A DNA stretch of 64,000 nt from Streptomyces sp. NRRL S-455 (GTDB taxonomy: Bacteria; Actinomycetota; Actinomycetes; Streptomycetales; Streptomycetaceae): contig NZ_JOCT01000003.1 of assembly GCF_000717875.1 (NCBI RefSeq), positions 268,171 to 332,170 of the forward strand. The letters are read 5' to 3'. A model generated the notes under the pieces. The model worked only from the letters and a program-made list of their open reading frames with translations, was not told where the DNA came from and searched no databases. Of this stretch, positions 16,252-29,432 are shown one piece after another. The translations under genes and the position numbers were made by a program. Numbering within the stretch: the stretch's first letter is position 1; the number at the start of each line of letters is the position of its first letter.

Positions 16252-17766
16252 TCAGCCCTCGCTGACGCCCAGCTTCTCCAGGATCAGCTCCTTGACGCGC
16301 GCCGCGTCGGCCTGACCCCGGGTCGCCTTCATGACCGCGCCGACCAGGGCACCGGCCGCCGCCACCTTGCCGCCGCGGATCTTGTCCGCGACACCCGGGT
16401 TGCCGGCGATCGCCTCGTCGACGGCCGCCGTCAGCGCGCCCTCGTCGGAGACGACCTTCAGACCGCGCTTGTCGACGACCTCGTCCGGGGTGCCCTCGCC
16501 CGCGAGGACACCCTCGATGACCTGACGGGCCAGCTTGTCGTTCAGGTCGCCCTTCGCGACGAGCTCGGTGACCCGGGCGACCTGCTGCGGCGTGATGGCC
16601 AGCTCGTCGAGCGCCTTGCCCGACTCGTTGGCGCTGCGGGCCAGCTCGCCCATCCACCACTTGCGGGCGGAGGCGGCGTCGGCCCCGGCCTCGATGGTGG
16701 CGACGATCGGCTCCAGCGCTCCGGCATTGAGGATCGCCTGCATGTCGGTGGCCGAGACGCCCCACTCCTCGCGGAGTCGGTTGCGGCGGACCAGCGGCAG
16801 CTCGGGCAGCCCGGCCCGCAGCTCCTCGACCCACTCACGGGACGGGGCCACCGGGACGAGGTCGGGCTCCGGGAAGTACCGGTAGTCCTCGGCCTCCTCC
16901 TTCACGCGGCCCGAGGTCGTCGACCCCGTGTCCTCGTGGAAATGCCGGGTCTCCTGCACGATGGTGCCGCCGGAGGAGAGCACGGCCGCGTGCCGCTGGA
17001 TCTCGAAGCGGGCCGCGCGCTCGACGGACCGCAGCGAGTTGACGTTCTTCGTCTCGGAACGCGTGCCGAACTTCTCGGTGCCGTTCGGGCGCAGCGACAG
17101 GTTCACGTCGCAGCGCATCTGGCCCATCTCCATCCGGGCCTCGGAGACGCCGAGCGCCCGGATGACCTCGCGCAGCTCACGGACGTAGGCCCGCGCGACC
17201 TCGGGGGCACGCTCGCCCGCGCCCTCGATCGGCTTGGTGACGATCTCGATGAGCGGGATGCCGGCGCGGTTGTAGTCGAGCAGGGAGTGGGACGCGCCGT
17301 GGATACGGCCGGTGGCGCCGCCGACGTGCGTCGACTTGCCGGTGTCCTCCTCCATGTGGGCGCGCTCGATCTCCACGCGGAAGGTCTCGCCGTCCTCCAG
17401 CTGCACGTCGAGGTAGCCGTTGAAGGCGATCGGCTCGTCGTACTGGGAGGTCTGGAAGTTCTTCGGCATGTCCGGATAGAAGTAGTTCTTCCGGGCGAAG
17501 CGGCACCACTCGGCGATCTCGCAGTTCAGCGCGAGGCCGATCTTGATGGCGGACTCGACACCGGTCGCGTTGACGACCGGCAGCGCGCCGGGCAGGCCGA
17601 GGCAGACCGGGCAGGTCTGCGTGTTGGCGTCCTGGCCGAGGGCGGTCGAACAGCCGCAGAACATCTTGGTCTTGGTGCCGAGTTCGACATGGACCTCGAG
17701 GCCCATGACGGGGTCGTACGACGCGAGTGCGTCCTCGTACGACACCAGGTCGGTCGTGGTGGTCAC
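16252..17766 (-). CDS. gatB: Asp/Glu-tRNA(Asn/Gln) amidotransferase subunit B
   Basis: A 504-aa GatB, the kinase and tRNA-binding subunit of the amidotransferase that converts misacylated Glu-tRNA(Gln) or Asp-tRNA(Asn). The N-terminal cradle has GLEVHVEL and the zinc site CGCS...CPVCLG; the C-terminal YqeY-like tail domain reaches [11 protein letters not shown]. The start is GTG 17766 with GAGAGGGA upstream. It is the last gene of gatC-gatA-(79-aa gene)-gatB and ends at a strong terminator. Confidence 0.97.
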   Translation of the reverse strand: MTTTTDLVSYEDALASYDPVMGLEVHVELGTKTKMFCGCSTALGQDANTQTCPVCLGLPGALPVVNATGVESAIKIGLALNCEIAEWCRFARKNYFYPDMPKNFQTSQYDEPIAFNGYLDVQLEDGETFRVEIERAHMEEDTGKSTHVGGATGRIHGASHSLLDYNRAGIPLIEIVTKPIEGAGERAPEVARAYVRELREVIRALGVSEARMEMGQMRCDVNLSLRPNGTEKFGTRSETKNVNSLRSVERAARFEIQRHAAVLSSGGTIVQETRHFHEDTGSTTSGRVKEEAEDYRYFPEPDLVPVAPSREWVEELRAGLPELPLVRRNRLREEWGVSATDMQAILNAGALEPIVATIEAGADAASARKWWMGELARSANESGKALDELAITPQQVARVTELVAKGDLNDKLARQVIEGVLAGEGTPDEVVDKRGLKVVSDEGALTAAVDEAIAGNPGVADKIRGGKVAAAGALVGAVMKATRGQADAARVKELILEKLGVSEG

Positions 17767-17781
17767 GGTGAAACTTCCCTC

Positions 17782-18017
17782 TCAGCCCAGCAGGACGTCG
17801 TCGTCGCCCAGCCGCTTCAGCTCGCGGTAGAGAATGGCCAGGTTGGTGACGACGGCCGCGCCGGTCACGACGGCGTCGATCAGCCGCAGCGTGTCGTTGT
17901 CTCCGCGGGCCTTCTTGATCTGCTTGTAGACACCGACGGCGCCGAACGCCGACGTGGCCATCGACACGTACAGGCCGGACTTGGAGTTCTTGAAGCCCTT
18001 GGCCTTGGACAGTGCGC

Positions 18018-18021
<4 letters not shown>
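17782..18021 (-). CDS. Small protein inserted in the gat operon (79 aa)
   Basis: The protein reads [20 protein letters not shown], then [21 protein letters not shown], and a hydrophobic segment [22 protein letters not shown] before an acidic end. One likely membrane-associated helix is visible. Its GTG overlaps the gatA stop as GTGA, a sign of translational coupling, and gatB starts 15 bases after its stop. I recall a similar ORF between gatA and gatB in other Streptomyces; its role is unknown, but position implies co-expression with the amidotransferase. Confidence 0.82.
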
Positions 18022-19511
<1,490 letters not shown>

Positions 19512-19515
19512 GTTC

Positions 19516-19812
19516 TTAGTCCTCCCCCAGGATCTGCGGCACCTTGAAACGCTGCTGCTCCTGGGCCGGGGCGCCGGAGAGCGCCTGCTCGGGGGTGAGC
19601 GAGGGACGGACCTCGTCCGGGCGCATGACGTTCGTCAGCGGGAGCGGGTGCGAGGTCGGCGGTACGTCTTGGTCGGCGACCTCGCTGACGCGGGCGACCG
19701 CGCCGATGATGTCGTCCAGCTGTCCCGCGAAGTGTTCGAGCTCTTCGGGCTTCAGCTCCAGACGCGCCAGCCGGGCGAGGTGGGCGACCTCCTCGCGCGT
19801 GATGCCAGGCAT
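19516..19812 (-). CDS. gatC: Asp/Glu-tRNA(Asn/Gln) amidotransferase subunit C
   Basis: A 98-aa GatC, which wraps around and stabilises GatA and GatB. It starts [20 protein letters not shown] and ends with [13 protein letters not shown], the typical family ends. AGAGGA lies upstream of ATG 19812. It is the first gene of the gat operon; the promoter should be in the 100 bases before rmdB's end. Confidence 0.95.
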   Translation of the reverse strand: MPGITREEVAHLARLARLELKPEELEHFAGQLDDIIGAVARVSEVADQDVPPTSHPLPLTNVMRPDEVRPSLTPEQALSGAPAQEQQRFKVPQILGED

Positions 19813-19913
19813 GCAGCGATCCTCTGGGGGTGAGTGAATGTGGTTTGGCCCAATCCTATGGGTCGGGAGGCCGTGCCCGTGAAACGGTTTGCCGGACCCC
19901 GGTGCTCCCGGCT

Positions 19914-22217
19914 CTAGCCGATCCGGCCCGAGTCGTCCGCCGTCGCCGCCGGGAGGGCCGCCCGGGGGCGCTGCCAGCCGCGGGATCCCCGGGCGCGGAG
20001 CCATGCCGTGGTCTCGTCGGGGGGCATCGCGGCGGCGACCAGCCAGCCCTGGACGGCGTCGCAGCCGAGGTCGCGCAGGCGTTCCCAGGTCTCGTCGTCC
20101 TCGACGCCCTCGGCGACGACGAGCAGGCCGAGGGAGTGCGCGAGGTCGACCGTGCAGCGCACGATCTCGGCGTCCTCGGTGTCGACCGCGAGCCGGGCGA
20201 CGAACGAACGGTCGATCTTCAGCTCGCTGACCGGGAGCCGGCGCAGGTGCACGAGCGAGGAGTAGCCCGTGCCGAAGTCGTCCAGGGACATCTTGACGCC
20301 GTGCCCGGTCAGCGCGTTGAGGGTGTCGGCGGCGCGCTGCGGGTCCTCCAGGAGGACGTGTTCCGTGATCTCGAGTTGGAGCGCTCCCGCGGGCACGCCG
20401 TGCCGGGCCAGCCGGGCTGCGACCGAGCCCGCGAAGCCGGGGATGTGGACGTCGCGCGGGGAGACGTTGACCGCGACCGGGACGAACAGTCCCTGGGACC
20501 GCCAGCGCGCGACCTGGGCGAGGGCGGTCTCCAGGACGTACTCGGTGAGATGGGGCATCAGCCCGGAGGACTCGGCGATCGCTATGAACTCGTCCGGCGG
20601 CACCTTGCCCCGCTCGGGGTGGACCCAGCGGACCAGGGCCTCCAGGCCGGCGACCTGACCGTCGAAGCGGACCTTCGGCTGGTAGTGCAGCTCGACCTCG
20701 TGGGCGTCCAGCGCCCGGCGCAGGTCGCCCAGCAGGCCGAGCCGGTCCGGAGTGTTGGAGTCGCGCTTGGACTCGTAGACCTCGACACCCGTACGGTCCC
20801 GCTTCGCCTGGTACATCGCCACGTCCGCCCGCCGCAGCAGCCCTTCGGCGTCGAGGGCGTGGTCGGGGAAGACGGCGACCCCGGCGCTGGCCTCCAGGAC
20901 GAGGGTGAGGCCGTCGAGGTCGAGCGGTGAGCTGAGCGCGGAGACGAGGTTGCGGGCGACCCGGGTCGCGGAGGTCGTGGAGTCGGCGACGGGCAGTAAG
21001 ACCGCGAACTCGTCCCCGCCGAGCCGCGCCGCCTCCGCCCCGCGCGGCAGCGCCACGCGCAGCCGGTCGGCGATCTGCAACAGCAGCCGGTCACCGGCCA
21101 GATGGCCGAGGGTGTCGTTGACCGACCGGAAACGGTCGAGGTCGATCAGCATCAGGGCGGCGCGGGCGTCGATGCGCTCGGCGTCGTCCAGCGCGGTCCA
21201 GATGCGCTCCTGCAGCCACTGACGGTTGGGCAGCCCGGTCAGCGGGTCGCGCAGTTGTTCCTCAGCGCGGGCCCGGGCGATCCAGAGCGTGGAGTCCAGT
21301 GCGATGAGCGGGATGGAGAACAGGGGCAGCAGGATCGGTTTGGCCACGGCCACCACGCACACCAGCGGCGCGATGCCCAGCAGCGCCACCGCCACCAGGC
21401 CCTGCCGGACCAGGGCGGTGCGGGCGACGGTGGGCAGGCCCGGGCGCGGGGCGTGCAGGTACCAGAGCAGGACGCGGGAGACGGCGAGGTAGGCGGCGGC
21501 GACCAGGGCCACCTGGGGGGCCGTGTAGAGCGTCCAGGTGTCCGGGTCCGCCGGGGACTCGACGGACGGGACGGAGCCGAAGGCGCCCAGCACCAGGGCG
21601 CCGGCGCCGATGCCGAGGAGGTCGACCGCGCCGTGCAGGACGCCCTGGCGCCAGCGGTGGCGGCGGGCCACTCCGACCAGCACGACGACCGTGAGGCTGA
21701 CCATGCCGGCCGGCACCCAGCCGTACAGCAGCAGCACGGCGAGGGTGAGGGCGGCGCCCGAGCCGGTGCCGCCCCACCAGCGGGAGCGGCCGAGCATGAC
21801 CAGGTGGCCGACGATGATGCCGGTCAGCACGGCCAGCGCCCAGCCGGCCCGGCCGGCCGGGAAGAGCGCGTGGCCGCCGGTGAAGGCGCGGTAGAAGCCG
21901 GCGCCCAGGACGAACCCGGCCGCCGCGACGACCGCCGCGGGCAGCGCGGGCCAGGACTGGTGCCGTTCGGCGCCGGCACCCTGGTCCGTGCCCGTCAGCA
22001 GTCCAGGGGCGTGTTCGGTGACCGGCTGGGCGGCACCGCGGCCGTCCGCGGCGGCACGCCCCCCGACGCGCCCGTCCGCGGTGTACTGTCCGACGGCGCG
22101 CACCTCCACGCCCGGACGCCCCGCCGGCCGTCCGGTCCCACGGACTGCCCGCCATGCGACCGCCACGCGGCGCAGGCGCAGCCGTGAGCCCGGCACGGCG
22201 CTCTCGGTCGGTTCCAT
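19914..22217 (-). CDS. rmdB: Membrane GGDEF-EAL protein, c-di-GMP phosphodiesterase RmdB type
   Basis: A 767-aa protein. Several membrane helices fill residues about 85-300, a GGDEF domain follows (RLGGDEF about 400), then a complete EAL domain: LEALVRW (about 525), [22 protein letters not shown] (about 644) and ELKIDRSF. All residues for metal binding and hydrolysis are intact, whereas the RxxD inhibitory site before GGDEF is absent (PRGA). Hydrolysis of c-di-GMP is the likely main activity. The position next to gatC and ligA matches S. coelicolor SCO5495 (RmdB), from memory. ATG 22217 has AGAGGG upstream; the frame is open further but unsupported. 22218-22432 holds its promoter region and no gene. 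Confidence 0.88.
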   Translation of the reverse strand: MEPTESAVPGSRLRLRRVAVAWRAVRGTGRPAGRPGVEVRAVGQYTADGRVGGRAAADGRGAAQPVTEHAPGLLTGTDQGAGAERHQSWPALPAAVVAAAGFVLGAGFYRAFTGGHALFPAGRAGWALAVLTGIIVGHLVMLGRSRWWGGTGSGAALTLAVLLLYGWVPAGMVSLTVVVLVGVARRHRWRQGVLHGAVDLLGIGAGALVLGAFGSVPSVESPADPDTWTLYTAPQVALVAAAYLAVSRVLLWYLHAPRPGLPTVARTALVRQGLVAVALLGIAPLVCVVAVAKPILLPLFSIPLIALDSTLWIARARAEEQLRDPLTGLPNRQWLQERIWTALDDAERIDARAALMLIDLDRFRSVNDTLGHLAGDRLLLQIADRLRVALPRGAEAARLGGDEFAVLLPVADSTTSATRVARNLVSALSSPLDLDGLTLVLEASAGVAVFPDHALDAEGLLRRADVAMYQAKRDRTGVEVYESKRDSNTPDRLGLLGDLRRALDAHEVELHYQPKVRFDGQVAGLEALVRWVHPERGKVPPDEFIAIAESSGLMPHLTEYVLETALAQVARWRSQGLFVPVAVNVSPRDVHIPGFAGSVAARLARHGVPAGALQLEITEHVLLEDPQRAADTLNALTGHGVKMSLDDFGTGYSSLVHLRRLPVSELKIDRSFVARLAVDTEDAEIVRCTVDLAHSLGLLVVAEGVEDDETWERLRDLGCDAVQGWLVAAAMPPDETTAWLRARGSRGWQRPRAALPAATADDSGRIG

Positions 22218-22432
22218 TCCCGTCCCTCTCACAGCCGGCGGTGCCCACGCCACGCGGCCCGGTGCCCGACAACCTTCAACGGCCCGCGTTGGAAATCCAA
22301 TCCCTTCCCCGTGCTCCGCGCGAGCACGAAGATGCCCCGACCGCAGCTGGGCACGGCAGGCGCACATCTCAACAGTAGGCCGCAGAAGGCGTTTACGGGC
22401 GGCGGTCGCCGACGGTTGCCCGAATGCGTCCC

Positions 22433-22472
22433 GGCCACCCGTATGCATCTGGTATGCGCCGAACGGGTGGCC
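22433..22472 (-). terminator. Terminator after ligA
   Basis: Arms GGCCACCCGT and ACGGGTGGCC (10 bp) enclose a 20-base loop that contains a smaller stem GCAT-CTGGT-ATGC. It lies 8 bases past the ligA stop. Confidence 0.7.
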
Positions 22473-22480
22473 TTCAACCG

Positions 22481-24691
<2,211 letters not shown>

Positions 24692-25699
24692 TTACTCTGG
24701 GTTGTCCGCGAGGGATCTCGCCGCCCGGACGCAGTGGGCGAGCGCGGTGCGCGCGTAACTCGGAGATACCCCCGCGAGTCCGCACGCCGGAGTGAGCGTG
24801 ACCGCCTCCGCGAGAAGCCCCGGTGACAGCCCCAGCCTGCGCCACAGCGTCCTGACACCCATGACGCTACCGGCAGGGTCTGACAATGGGCCCTCCGTGC
24901 CCGGGACAACACCGGCGAAGAGCCGGGTCCCCGCCTCCACCGCCTCACCGATCACCTCGTCGTCACGCTCGGTGAGCAGGGAGAAGTCGAACGAGACGGC
25001 CGCCGCGCCCGCCCGCCGCAGCAGGGCGAAGGGGACGTCCGGGGCACAGGAGTGGACGACGACCGGGCCGTCCCCGTGCACGCCGACGACATCGCGGAGT
25101 GTCTGCTCGACGATCTGCCGGTCGACGGCCCGATGGGTCCGGTAGCCGCTGGCGGTTTTCACCTGGCCGCGCAGGACGGGGGTGAGGGACGGCTCGTCGA
25201 GCTGGAGGACGAGCTGTGCGCCCGGGACGCGCCGCCGCACCTCGGCGAGATGCAGACGCAGCCCCTCGGCGAGGGAGGCGGCCAGGTCACGGCAGGCGCC
25301 GGCGTCGGAGAGGGCCGCCTCGCCGTTCCTCAGCTCCAGGTTGGCGGCGAGGGTCCAGGGCCCGACGGCCTGGACCTTCAACGGCCCCCCGTACTCCTGC
25401 GTGAACTCCTCCAGCGCGTCGAGGTCCTCGCCGAGCCAGGAACGGGCCCGCTTGGTGTCCCGCCCCGGCCGGTCGCCGAGCCGCCAGCCGCTGGGCTCCA
25501 CGCGCGCGTACAGCTCGACGAGCATCCCGGCGGTCCGGCCGATCATGTCCGCTCCGGGTCCCCGGGCGGGCAGTTCGGGCAGGAAGGGGAAGTCCTCGAA
25601 GGTTCCGGTGACGGTCTTGGCGGCTTCTCGGGCGTCGCCGCCCGGCATGGAGCCCACACCGGTGGCGGCGCCGAACCTGAACTGGCTGTTTTCGCTCAC
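24692..25699 (-). CDS. Cobalamin-independent methionine synthase-like protein
   Basis: A 335-aa protein of the MetE C-terminal/UROD superfamily. It starts SENSQFRFGAATGVGSMPG and shows a zinc-site pattern: HSCAPDVPFALL (His-x-Cys) and TPACGLAGVSP near the end. It is far shorter than true MetE (about 750 aa) and lacks the N-terminal half, so methyl transfer from folate to homocysteine is uncertain; similar short proteins are annotated as methionine synthase or uroporphyrinogen decarboxylase-like. GTG 25699 is chosen because the N-terminal motif starts there. It is followed by ligA. Confidence 0.8.
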   Translation of the reverse strand: MSENSQFRFGAATGVGSMPGGDAREAAKTVTGTFEDFPFLPELPARGPGADMIGRTAGMLVELYARVEPSGWRLGDRPGRDTKRARSWLGEDLDALEEFTQEYGGPLKVQAVGPWTLAANLELRNGEAALSDAGACRDLAASLAEGLRLHLAEVRRRVPGAQLVLQLDEPSLTPVLRGQVKTASGYRTHRAVDRQIVEQTLRDVVGVHGDGPVVVHSCAPDVPFALLRRAGAAAVSFDFSLLTERDDEVIGEAVEAGTRLFAGVVPGTEGPLSDPAGSVMGVRTLWRRLGLSPGLLAEAVTLTPACGLAGVSPSYARTALAHCVRAARSLADNPE

Positions 25700-25731
25700 C
25701 CGCAGAAGCCTACGCAGCGGCTCGGCCCGGG

Positions 25732-26421
25732 TCAGTTCCCAGGTCGCACCGTCAGGTCGTTGACCTCCGCGTCCCTCGGCAGGTCCAGGGCCATCAGGAT
25801 CGCCGTGGCCACGGACTCCGGGTCGATCCACTTCGAGGCGTCGTACTCCTTGCCCTCCTGCTGGTGGACCTTGGCCTGCATGGGGCTCGCCGTGCGGCCG
25901 GGGTAGACCGAGGTGACGCGGACGCCGTTGCCGTGCTCCTCGTGGCGCAGGGAGTCGGCCAGGGCCTTCAGGCCGTGCTTGGACGCGGCGTACGCGGACC
26001 AGCCGGCGTGGGCGTTGAGGCCGGCACCGGAGTTGACGAAGATCACGTGGCCTCGGGCGGCGCGCAGCTGGGGCAGGAAGTGGCGGGTCAGCTCGGCGGG
26101 GGCGACGAGGTTGACGTTGAGCTGGTGGCGCCAGGACTTCGGGGTGAGCTCGCCGACCGGGCCGAGGTCGACGACCCCGGCGATGTGCAGCAGCGAGTCC
26201 ACGCGGTCGGGCAGCGGCTGGTGGGAGAACGCCCAGGAGAGCTTGTCGGGGTCCGACAGGTCGCCGACCAGCGTCTTCGCCCCGGGGAACTCGGCCGCCA
26301 GCTCCTTCGCGCGGCCGGCGTCGCGCGCGTGCAGCACGAGGTCGTCCCCCCGGGCGTGAAGACGGCGGGCCACGGCCGCGCCGATGCCGGAGCCCGCCCC
26401 GGTGATCACATGAGTAGCCAT
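25732..26421 (-). CDS. Short-chain dehydrogenase/reductase
   Basis: A 229-aa classical SDR. The cofactor motif is TGAGSGIGAAVA at the N-terminus, the NAG-equivalent is HIAGVVD, and catalytic Ser and Tyr-x3-Lys are in VNSGAG and YAASKHG. HARDAGRA after strand 2 suggests NADP(H). Substrate unknown. ATG 26421 (MATHV) is chosen; ATG 26430 three codons earlier is equally possible. The gene starts 26 bases from an inverted-repeat element. Confidence 0.87.
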   Translation of the reverse strand: MATHVITGAGSGIGAAVARRLHARGDDLVLHARDAGRAKELAAEFPGAKTLVGDLSDPDKLSWAFSHQPLPDRVDSLLHIAGVVDLGPVGELTPKSWRHQLNVNLVAPAELTRHFLPQLRAARGHVIFVNSGAGLNAHAGWSAYAASKHGLKALADSLRHEEHGNGVRVTSVYPGRTASPMQAKVHQQEGKEYDASKWIDPESVATAILMALDLPRDAEVNDLTVRPGN

Positions 26422-26446
26422 GCCCGCCATGCTCGCATCAGAGCCA

Positions 26447-26648
26447 GGGGTCTTGTGATGGATCTCCGCGGGAGAAGGAGCGGCGTTCGGTGCGTGCGAT
26501 CGGCGTGCGGTGCGGAGGGCCATGTGGCGGAGCCACCTGGCCCTTCGCGCCGTGCGGCATGGGGGTCCCCCCTGCTCGAGCGAAGCCGAGAGCTTGGGGG
26601 AGTGCGTGCCGGGCGTCGCGACGCTGCGGAGATCCATCACAAGACCCC
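26447..26648. repeat. Miniature inverted-repeat element, copy 1 (long form)
   Basis: A perfect 23-bp inverted repeat (26447-26469 and 26626-26648) with the core GATGGATCTCCGC bounds 156 bases. The inside shares GAAGGAGCGGCGTTCGGTGC and CGGGCGTCGCGACG with copy 2 at 31313-31415, but has about 100 extra bases including GGGGGTCCCCCC and GCTCGAGCGAAGCCGAGAGC, motifs I recall as common between Streptomyces genes. There is no transposase. It lies between the LOG-family gene and the SDR and may also act as a terminator. Confidence 0.85.
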
Positions 26649-26652
26649 AAGG

Positions 26653-27192
26653 TCACTCGATGCCCTGGCTCTCCTCCAGATACGCCAGCGCCCCCACCGG
26701 CTCCTCCGCGAAGAACACCAGGTCGGTGAGCGGGCGGGGCAGGAACCCCTCGTCCTCCATGCGGCGGAACTGCTCCTTCAGGCCGTCGTAGAACCCGGCG
26801 GTGTTGAGCAGGACCACCGGCTTGTCCGTGTGGCCGTGCTTCTTCAGCTCCAGGATCTCGGTCGCCTCGTCGAGCGTGCCGGTCCCGCCCACCATGATCA
26901 CCACGGCGTCGGCCTTCTCCAGGAGGAGCCTCTTGCGCTCGGCCAGGTCCTTCGCGACGACCATCTCGTCGACGCCGGGGCGGGCCTTCGCCGAGAGGAA
27001 CTGCACGGAGACGCCGACGAGCCGGCCGCCCGCCTCCTGCACGCCGTCGGCGACGACCTTCATCAGGCCGACGTCCGAGCCGCCCCACACGAGCGTGTGG
27101 CCGCCCTTGCCCAGCAGCGTGGCGAATTCCCGCGCGGGAGTGGTGTAGCGCTCGTCGAGATCGGCGGCGGAGAGGAAGACACAGATGTTCAT
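26653..27192 (-). CDS. LOG/TIGR00730-type nucleotide hydrolase
   Basis: A 179-aa Rossmann-like protein of the LOG (lysine-decarboxylase-like) family, which includes nucleoside 5'-monophosphate phosphoribohydrolases that make free cytokinins. The family motif PGGxGTxxE appears as VGGTGTLDEATE, and the preceding ERKRLLLEKADAVV carries the conserved Arg/Lys. The first Pro of the motif is Val here, a known variant position but worth noting. The ATG overlaps the upstream methyltransferase stop as ATGA, so the two are probably translated together. Confidence 0.85.
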   Translation of the reverse strand: MNICVFLSAADLDERYTTPAREFATLLGKGGHTLVWGGSDVGLMKVVADGVQEAGGRLVGVSVQFLSAKARPGVDEMVVAKDLAERKRLLLEKADAVVIMVGGTGTLDEATEILELKKHGHTDKPVVLLNTAGFYDGLKEQFRRMEDEGFLPRPLTDLVFFAEEPVGALAYLEESQGIE

Positions 27193-27992
27193 GGCCCCAC
27201 CGTACGGGCCCGGTCGGCGGCCACGGTCACGCGCATCTTGGACTGCCGGTGCGGCAGCCGCTCCCAGTCGTCCATGAACCGGGCGTCCAGGCCGTGCCGG
27301 GCGGCGAGTCCGGTCAGCGTCTCCGTGCGGTAGTAGAAGTCCTCGCGCAGCACCTGGTGCTCCTCGCCCTCGGTGCGGTCGAAGGTGAAGTCGAAGAACC
27401 CGCCGGGCGCGAGGATCCTGCCGACGTGGGCGAAGCACTCCTCGATGACGTGCGGCGGGGAGTGGGAGAAGACGCTGTGCGCGTGCACGACGTCGAAGTG
27501 CGCGTCGGGCAGGAAGGCGAAGGTGAGGTCGTCGGCGAGCGCCAGGTACGGCAGCTTGGGCTGCAGTTTCTCGGCGACGAGGGTGTCCTGGGCGGCGAGC
27601 AGGATGTGCGGCGAGATGTCGATGCCGTAGTAGTGGGCGGTGTCGAGGTAGTCGATGAACAGCCGTCCGGCGCGCAGGTTGCCGCAGCCGATCTCCAGCA
27701 TGCGGTGGTGCGGCTGGAGACCGTGCCCCACCAGGTAGTCGAACTGCATGCGCCCGATCCGCGCCCACGCCTCGCGCGACGGGTTGTGTCCCACCGCCGC
27801 CTCCGCGCTGCGCGCCGCGTCGGAGGCCATCACGGCGCGGTAGTACGCGATGTGGTCCCGGTACCGCAGCCGCAGCCAGGCGTCCCGCGCCGCGCGCCGG
27901 GCGTGCGCGGGTATGCGCCCCGGGTGGCGCAGGGCGTACCGGACCTGGTGGGCCAGGCTGCTGCGGTTCCTTGCCGGTTCCGTGGCTCGCAT
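27189..27992 (-). CDS. Class I SAM-dependent methyltransferase
   Basis: A 267-aa methyltransferase. Residues 1-85 are basic and helical; motif I is MLEIGCGNLRAGRLFIDYL (about 98), the acidic residue after strand 2 is in YGIDISPHILLAA, followed by HFDVVHAHSVFSHSPP and RILAPGGFFDFTFD. AGGAGG precedes ATG 27992. It is divergent from the DUF427 gene and overlaps the LOG-family gene by four bases. Substrate unknown. Confidence 0.86.
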   Translation of the reverse strand: MRATEPARNRSSLAHQVRYALRHPGRIPAHARRAARDAWLRLRYRDHIAYYRAVMASDAARSAEAAVGHNPSREAWARIGRMQFDYLVGHGLQPHHRMLEIGCGNLRAGRLFIDYLDTAHYYGIDISPHILLAAQDTLVAEKLQPKLPYLALADDLTFAFLPDAHFDVVHAHSVFSHSPPHVIEECFAHVGRILAPGGFFDFTFDRTEGEEHQVLREDFYYRTETLTGLAARHGLDARFMDDWERLPHRQSKMRVTVAADRARTVGP

Positions 27993-28078
27993 GAGGGCCT
28001 CCTGCGGCGAGGGCGTGGGAAGAACTCCGCTTCAGCCTGCGCTGTATCCAGGGAGTCGGCTACCCAAGGAGGGCGATC

Positions 28079-28402
28079 GTGACGAACGGGCATCGCATCA
28101 CCATCGAGCGGAGCGGCCGGTCCGTGCGCGTGGTGCACGGCGGGCAGGTGCTGGCGGAGAGCGACCGGCCCCTGGTCCTGCGCGAGACGGGCTGCCCCGA
28201 GCGCTACTACATCCCGGCCGAGGACGTGCGCCTCGACCTGCTGACACCCTCCGGCACGCGCACGTACTGCCCGTTCAAGGGCACCGCGTCCTACTGGTCA
28301 CTGCCTGACGCCCCGGACCTCGTCTGGGCGTATCCGGACCCGAAACCGGACGTCGCGGAGATCAAGGACCACCTCTGCTTCTACCAGGTGGAATTGTCGT
28401 GA
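28079..28402 (+). CDS. DUF427 domain protein
   Basis: A 107-aa single-domain protein. The DUF427 pattern is clear: VHGGQVLAESDRPLVLRE, CPERYYIPAEDV, TYCPFKGTASYWSL and VWAYPDP, ending in HLCFYQ. The biochemical role of this beta-rich fold is unknown. The start is GTG 28079 with GGAGGG seven bases upstream. It is divergent from the methyltransferase; the 86 bases between carry both promoters. Confidence 0.9.
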   Translation: MTNGHRITIERSGRSVRVVHGGQVLAESDRPLVLRETGCPERYYIPAEDVRLDLLTPSGTRTYCPFKGTASYWSLPDAPDLVWAYPDPKPDVAEIKDHLCFYQVELS

Positions 28403-28463
28403 TCGGCTGACGCGCGGCCCGCCTCATCGATGAACACCGCGCGGTGCGGCAGTCTGCACTGAC

Positions 28464-29246
28464 ATGGACAAGAAGATCCTTTCACGCGACGGCACCCGCA
28501 TCGCCTACGAGAGCACCGGCCGGGGCCCCGCGGTCGTCCTGGTGAGCGGCGCGATGTCGACGGGCGGCACCCTGGCGCCCTTGGCCGTGTCCCTGTCGGA
28601 GCGTTTCCAGGCCGTCGTCTACGACCGCCGGGGCCGCGGCGCCAGCGGGGACACGGCGCCCTACGCCGTGGAGCGCGAGGTCGAGGACCTGGCCGCGGTG
28701 ATCGACGCGGTGGGCGGCGAGGCGTCCCTGTACGGCACCTCGTCGGGCGGGGCGCTTGCCCTGGAGGCGGCGGCGAGCGGCCTGCCGGTGCGGCGCGTGG
28801 CGGTGTACGAGGCGCCGTTCGCGATGTCCGACGAGGGTGCGGAGGAGCGCGCGGAGTACACCCGGCGTCTTACGGAGGCCCTCGGTGAGGGGCGGCGCGG
28901 GGACGCGGTCGAGCTGTTCCTGCGGCTGACCGGCCTGTCCGAGGCAGTCATCAAGGGCGCCCGCCAGTCCCCCCTGTGGGCCGGCATGGAGGCGATCGCC
29001 CCGAGCCTCGCCTACGACGACGCGGTGATGGGCGACGGCCGTGTGCCCCGCGCCCGGCTGGCCTCGGTCGGTTGCCCCGTCCTGGCGGTCGCGGGCGACG
29101 CCAGCCCGTCCTGGCTCCGGGAGGCGGCCAGAGCGATCGCGGACTCGGTCCCCGAGGGCGCCTACCGCACGCTCCAGGGCCAGACGCACATGGTGGAGCC
29201 GAATGTGCTGGCGCCGGTGCTGGCGGAGTTCTTCGGCCGTGGTTGA
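28464..29246 (+). CDS. Alpha/beta hydrolase
   Basis: A 260-aa alpha/beta-hydrolase fold enzyme. The nucleophile elbow is LYGTSSGGALAL (Ser of GTSSG), the acid is likely the Asp in AVAGDASPSW, and the catalytic His is in GQTHMVEP. RRGRGASGDTAPYAVEREVEDLAAVI is the usual segment before the nucleophile. The substrate cannot be told. There is no clear ribosome-binding site before ATG 28464, so the message may be leaderless. A terminator hairpin follows the stop. Confidence 0.88.
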   Translation: MDKKILSRDGTRIAYESTGRGPAVVLVSGAMSTGGTLAPLAVSLSERFQAVVYDRRGRGASGDTAPYAVEREVEDLAAVIDAVGGEASLYGTSSGGALALEAAASGLPVRRVAVYEAPFAMSDEGAEERAEYTRRLTEALGEGRRGDAVELFLRLTGLSEAVIKGARQSPLWAGMEAIAPSLAYDDAVMGDGRVPRARLASVGCPVLAVAGDASPSWLREAARAIADSVPEGAYRTLQGQTHMVEPNVLAPVLAEFFGRG

Positions 29247-29253
29247 GCGCGGT

Positions 29254-29277
29254 GGCGCGGTGTCATCTCACCGCGCC
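29254..29277 (+). terminator. Terminator after the hydrolase
   Basis: A 9-bp perfect stem GGCGCGGTG / CACCGCGCC with a TCATCT loop, 8 bases past the stop. It overlaps the end of a gene remnant read on the other strand. Confidence 0.65.
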
Positions 29278-29432
29278 CCGCCACAGGTCCGGTTCCTCTT
29301 CCGCGAAGCGGCGCTCGCGCTCGTCAGCGTCCGGCAGTGCCCGCCGGACCAGCTCGCGGAACGCGCCACCGTGCCCAGGCACCCGCAGATGTGCAGGCGG
29401 CGGTGTTCGAGGTTGTCGTTCACCGCCGTGTG
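29263..29432 (-). pseudogene. Possible gene remnant downstream of mnmA
   Basis: The last about 37 codons read AFRELVRRALPDADERERRF, then AEEEPDLWRGAVR and stop, with strong G/C third-position bias and protein-like composition. The frame has no credible start: going upstream it runs into mnmA out of frame. I do not know the parent family. It could be the 3' end of a gene whose front was lost, or chance. Confidence 0.25.

Noticed and set aside
26447..26648. A transposon or insertion sequence
   Set aside because: No transposase frame is present; the element is too short and only inverted arms are seen.
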